Of a DNA stretch of 7,930 bases, positions 6,727-7,930 are shown piece by piece. This stretch comes from Actinomycetota bacterium (GTDB lineage Bacteria; Actinomycetota; UBA4738; HRBIN12). Under the pieces are notes generated by a model that searched no databases, was not told the origin of the DNA, and was given only the letters and a program-made list of their open reading frames with translations. The stretch's first letter is position 1, and each line of letters starts with the position of its first letter. Position numbers and translations under genes: made by a program. The stretch spans positions 1-7,930 of the forward strand of contig SIRV01000009.1 in the NCBI GenBank assembly GCA_004366195.1, given 5' to 3'.

Positions 6727-7139
6727 CACCCGACCCCCAGGATGCGCCTGAGCGCGTCGAGCCTGTCATCCGGCTCACGGCACGAGAAGTTCCTCGACGA
6801 GAGGGCCTCGGTGCTGAGCGCCCAGGCCCTCCTCACGATCCGACCGTCGTCGCGGATCTTGCAGGTCCGCGCATGATCGGGTGGGTGAGCTCCGTGCGGA
6901 GCCCCGGTCCTGTCGCTGAGGCTTCTCGCGCGCACGGGGACGCTCGGCCCCCCCGTGTGGTCCCGGATCAGGACGAACGGGTGGTCACCGGGCTCGGGGT
7001 CCCACCTGGTCAGCAGCTTGGGATGTACGGTCTGCCGATTCGGCACCCAGTACCAGGCACCGAACGCGTGCCCGAAGAGCGCGTGACCGAGCTCTTCCAG
7101 CGTGATCCTCATCCGGGAGCTGCGCGTGTACCGCGCCAT
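6726..7139 (-). CDS. Orphan 137-residue protein, faintly PemK/MazF-like
   Basis: This small soluble protein is not firmly recognised. It begins with a basic stretch (MARYTRSSRMRITLEELGHA), then an aromatic patch FGAWYWVPN (26-34), a strand HPFVLIRDHTG (53-63) followed by VPVRARSLSD (67-76), a His/Pro-rich loop with GAHPPDH (83-89) and a Cys (93), a strand DGRIVRRAWALS (98-109) and a tail with SCREPDDRLDALRRIL (119-134). Short strands, the HP-x-VLI element and the late Cys-x-Glu-Pro element recall the PemK/MazF-type SH3-like barrel of mRNA-cleaving toxins, but the match is by eye only and no antitoxin gene adjoins it. The start at 7139 has no strong ribosome site, and Met10 at 7112 is an alternative. 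It starts 22 bases after the ATPase stop and its stop overlaps the sigma-like start, so it belongs to the operon. Confidence 0.62.
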   Translation of the reverse strand: MARYTRSSRMRITLEELGHALFGHAFGAWYWVPNRQTVHPKLLTRWDPEPGDHPFVLIRDHTGGPSVPVRARSLSDRTGAPHGAHPPDHARTCKIRDDGRIVRRAWALSTEALSSRNFSCREPDDRLDALRRILGVG

Positions 7140-7161
7140 CCGGACCGACGATGGTCGGTAC

Positions 7162-7930
7162 TCACCCTCCGGCCCTCCGGTACAGGATCGCGGCGCGCCG
7201 GGTGACGCGGCGCAACGTGTCGCGGACCTCGAAGAGAACGTCGTCCCCGGTCAGCTCGGGGTCCTTGGTGAGCAGCTCCCGGGCCAGCCCGAGCGCGTAG
7301 GTCGTGAACGCGATCTCGTAACCGAGGCGCAGGAAGCCCGGGTCGTCGATGCCGAGGGCGTCCCGGGCGGCCGCCACCATGGGGTGGTCCAGATTGATCA
7401 GGACCGCCTTCTCTGCCGAGTCGTAGCGCCCCCGCTCCTCGTCCTCCCCCAGGTTGCGATACTCCACCCGGAGCCCACCCCGCGCCCGCCGACGTCCGCC
7501 CTCACCGCCCCGCGGCCCAACCCGGTCCGGGCCGGTCGGGTCCGGCTCGCCGCGGCGAGCGATGTCGGGGGGTTCGCGCCCAGACGCCGCGGCCTCCGCC
7601 TCTCCCGGCGGCTCGATCTCGTCCAGGATCCCGGGCTCCTCGCCGCCCTCCGCGAACCCCTCGGGTTCCTCCCCCGCCGGCTGCGCGCCAGCGCGCGAGA
7701 CGTTGCCCCGGCGGCGGAGGGCGGCGAGCTCGGCGAAGCGCTCCCGCACCTCCGCGAGGTCCTCGTTCAGGACCCGTGCGATCCGGTCCGCTTGGCGCTG
7801 GAGCTCCTTGAACTCCCGCTCGTCGCGTCGCTGGCGGAACTCCTCGGCGAGCTCCTGTCGCGCCTGCTCCAGGGAGGCGCCGATGAAGCCGATCAGCATC
7901 GCGGCGACCGGGTGCTGCGGGTTCAGCGTG
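7162..7930 (-). CDS. C-terminal part of probable GHKL/HSP90-like ATP-binding protein (cut by window edge)
   Basis: The frame is open to the right edge, so this is the last 256 or so residues of a larger protein. From the Met at 7899 (numbered 1 here): a helical, probably coiled-coil segment (8-64) containing IARVLNEDLAEVRERF (40-55), then a low-complexity linker rich in Gly, Glu, Pro and Arg (about 68-132), then a folded end domain EYRNLGEDEERGRYD (136-150), VLINLDHPMVAAA (166-178), a long helix LRLGYEIAFTTYALGLARELL (200-220) and a closing EVRDTL helix. The Asn-Glu-Asp helix followed by a disordered linker and an Ile-Asn-x-Asp-His-Pro domain resembles, from memory, the C-termini of GHKL-type ATP-binding proteins of defence loci; the nucleotide-binding N-terminus is outside the window, so this is unconfirmed. 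Met 7899 is unlikely to be the true start: no ribosome site precedes it and TLNPQHPVAA upstream in frame reads as protein. A solitary coiled-coil protein is the alternative. Confidence 0.6.
   Translation of the reverse strand, partial: TLNPQHPVAAMLIGFIGASLEQARQELAEEFRQRRDEREFKELQRQADRIARVLNEDLAEVRERFAELAALRRRGNVSRAGAQPAGEEPEGFAEGGEEPGILDEIEPPGEAEAAASGREPPDIARRGEPDPTGPDRVGPRGGEGGRRRARGGLRVEYRNLGEDEERGRYDSAEKAVLINLDHPMVAAARDALGIDDPGFLRLGYEIAFTTYALGLARELLTKDPELTGDDVLFEVRDTLRRVTRRAAILYRRAGG

Noticed and set aside
7897..7899. ATG at 7899 as true start of the GHKL-like gene
   Set aside because: No ribosome site precedes it, the frame stays open to the window edge, and the upstream codons read as plausible protein (TLNPQHPVAA).

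Overview
The window is very GC-rich (roughly 70% by eye) and is coded almost entirely on the minus strand: eight genes, all reading right to left, separated by only one intergenic gap longer than 30 bases. GTG starts, strong GGAGG-type ribosome sites and G/C-ending codons point to a high-GC bacterium such as an actinobacterium, myxobacterium or gemmatimonad; the sequence alone does not decide the phylum. No tRNA, rRNA, CRISPR array, insertion sequence or integrase was seen.

Downstream half (positions 1-2632, read leftward): three genes in the order brxA, brxB, brxC. This is the conserved opening of a BREX phage-defence locus. BrxA and BrxB are small DUF1819- and DUF1788-type proteins. BrxC is a large P-loop ATPase with a clear Walker A and Walker B; only its first 429 residues lie in the window. 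The methyltransferase (pglX), alkaline-phosphatase-like protein (pglZ) and last effector gene (brxL or a helicase) that would set the BREX type should lie beyond position 1.

Upstream half (positions 2833-7930): five closely packed genes that are not BREX core genes. In transcription order they are: the C-terminal part of a probable GHKL/HSP90-like ATPase, entering from outside the window; a 137-residue orphan, faintly MazF/PemK-like; a sigma-70-like protein with an intact region-4 helix-turn-helix; a 363-residue orphan; and a 616-residue ABC/OLD-like ATPase of the DUF3696 type. The last four are joined by stop/start overlaps of 1-8 bases, so they are almost certainly one translationally coupled unit.

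The two halves are separated by a 200-base non-coding gap (2633-2832) holding three small inverted repeats and no convincing terminator. brxA may therefore have its own promoter and operator while also receiving read-through from the cassette. The main point of interest is the cassette itself, which pairs two different ATPases with its own sigma-like factor and two orphan proteins directly ahead of a BREX locus. It may be a BREX accessory or regulatory module, or a separate defence system in the same island; the sequence does not settle which.
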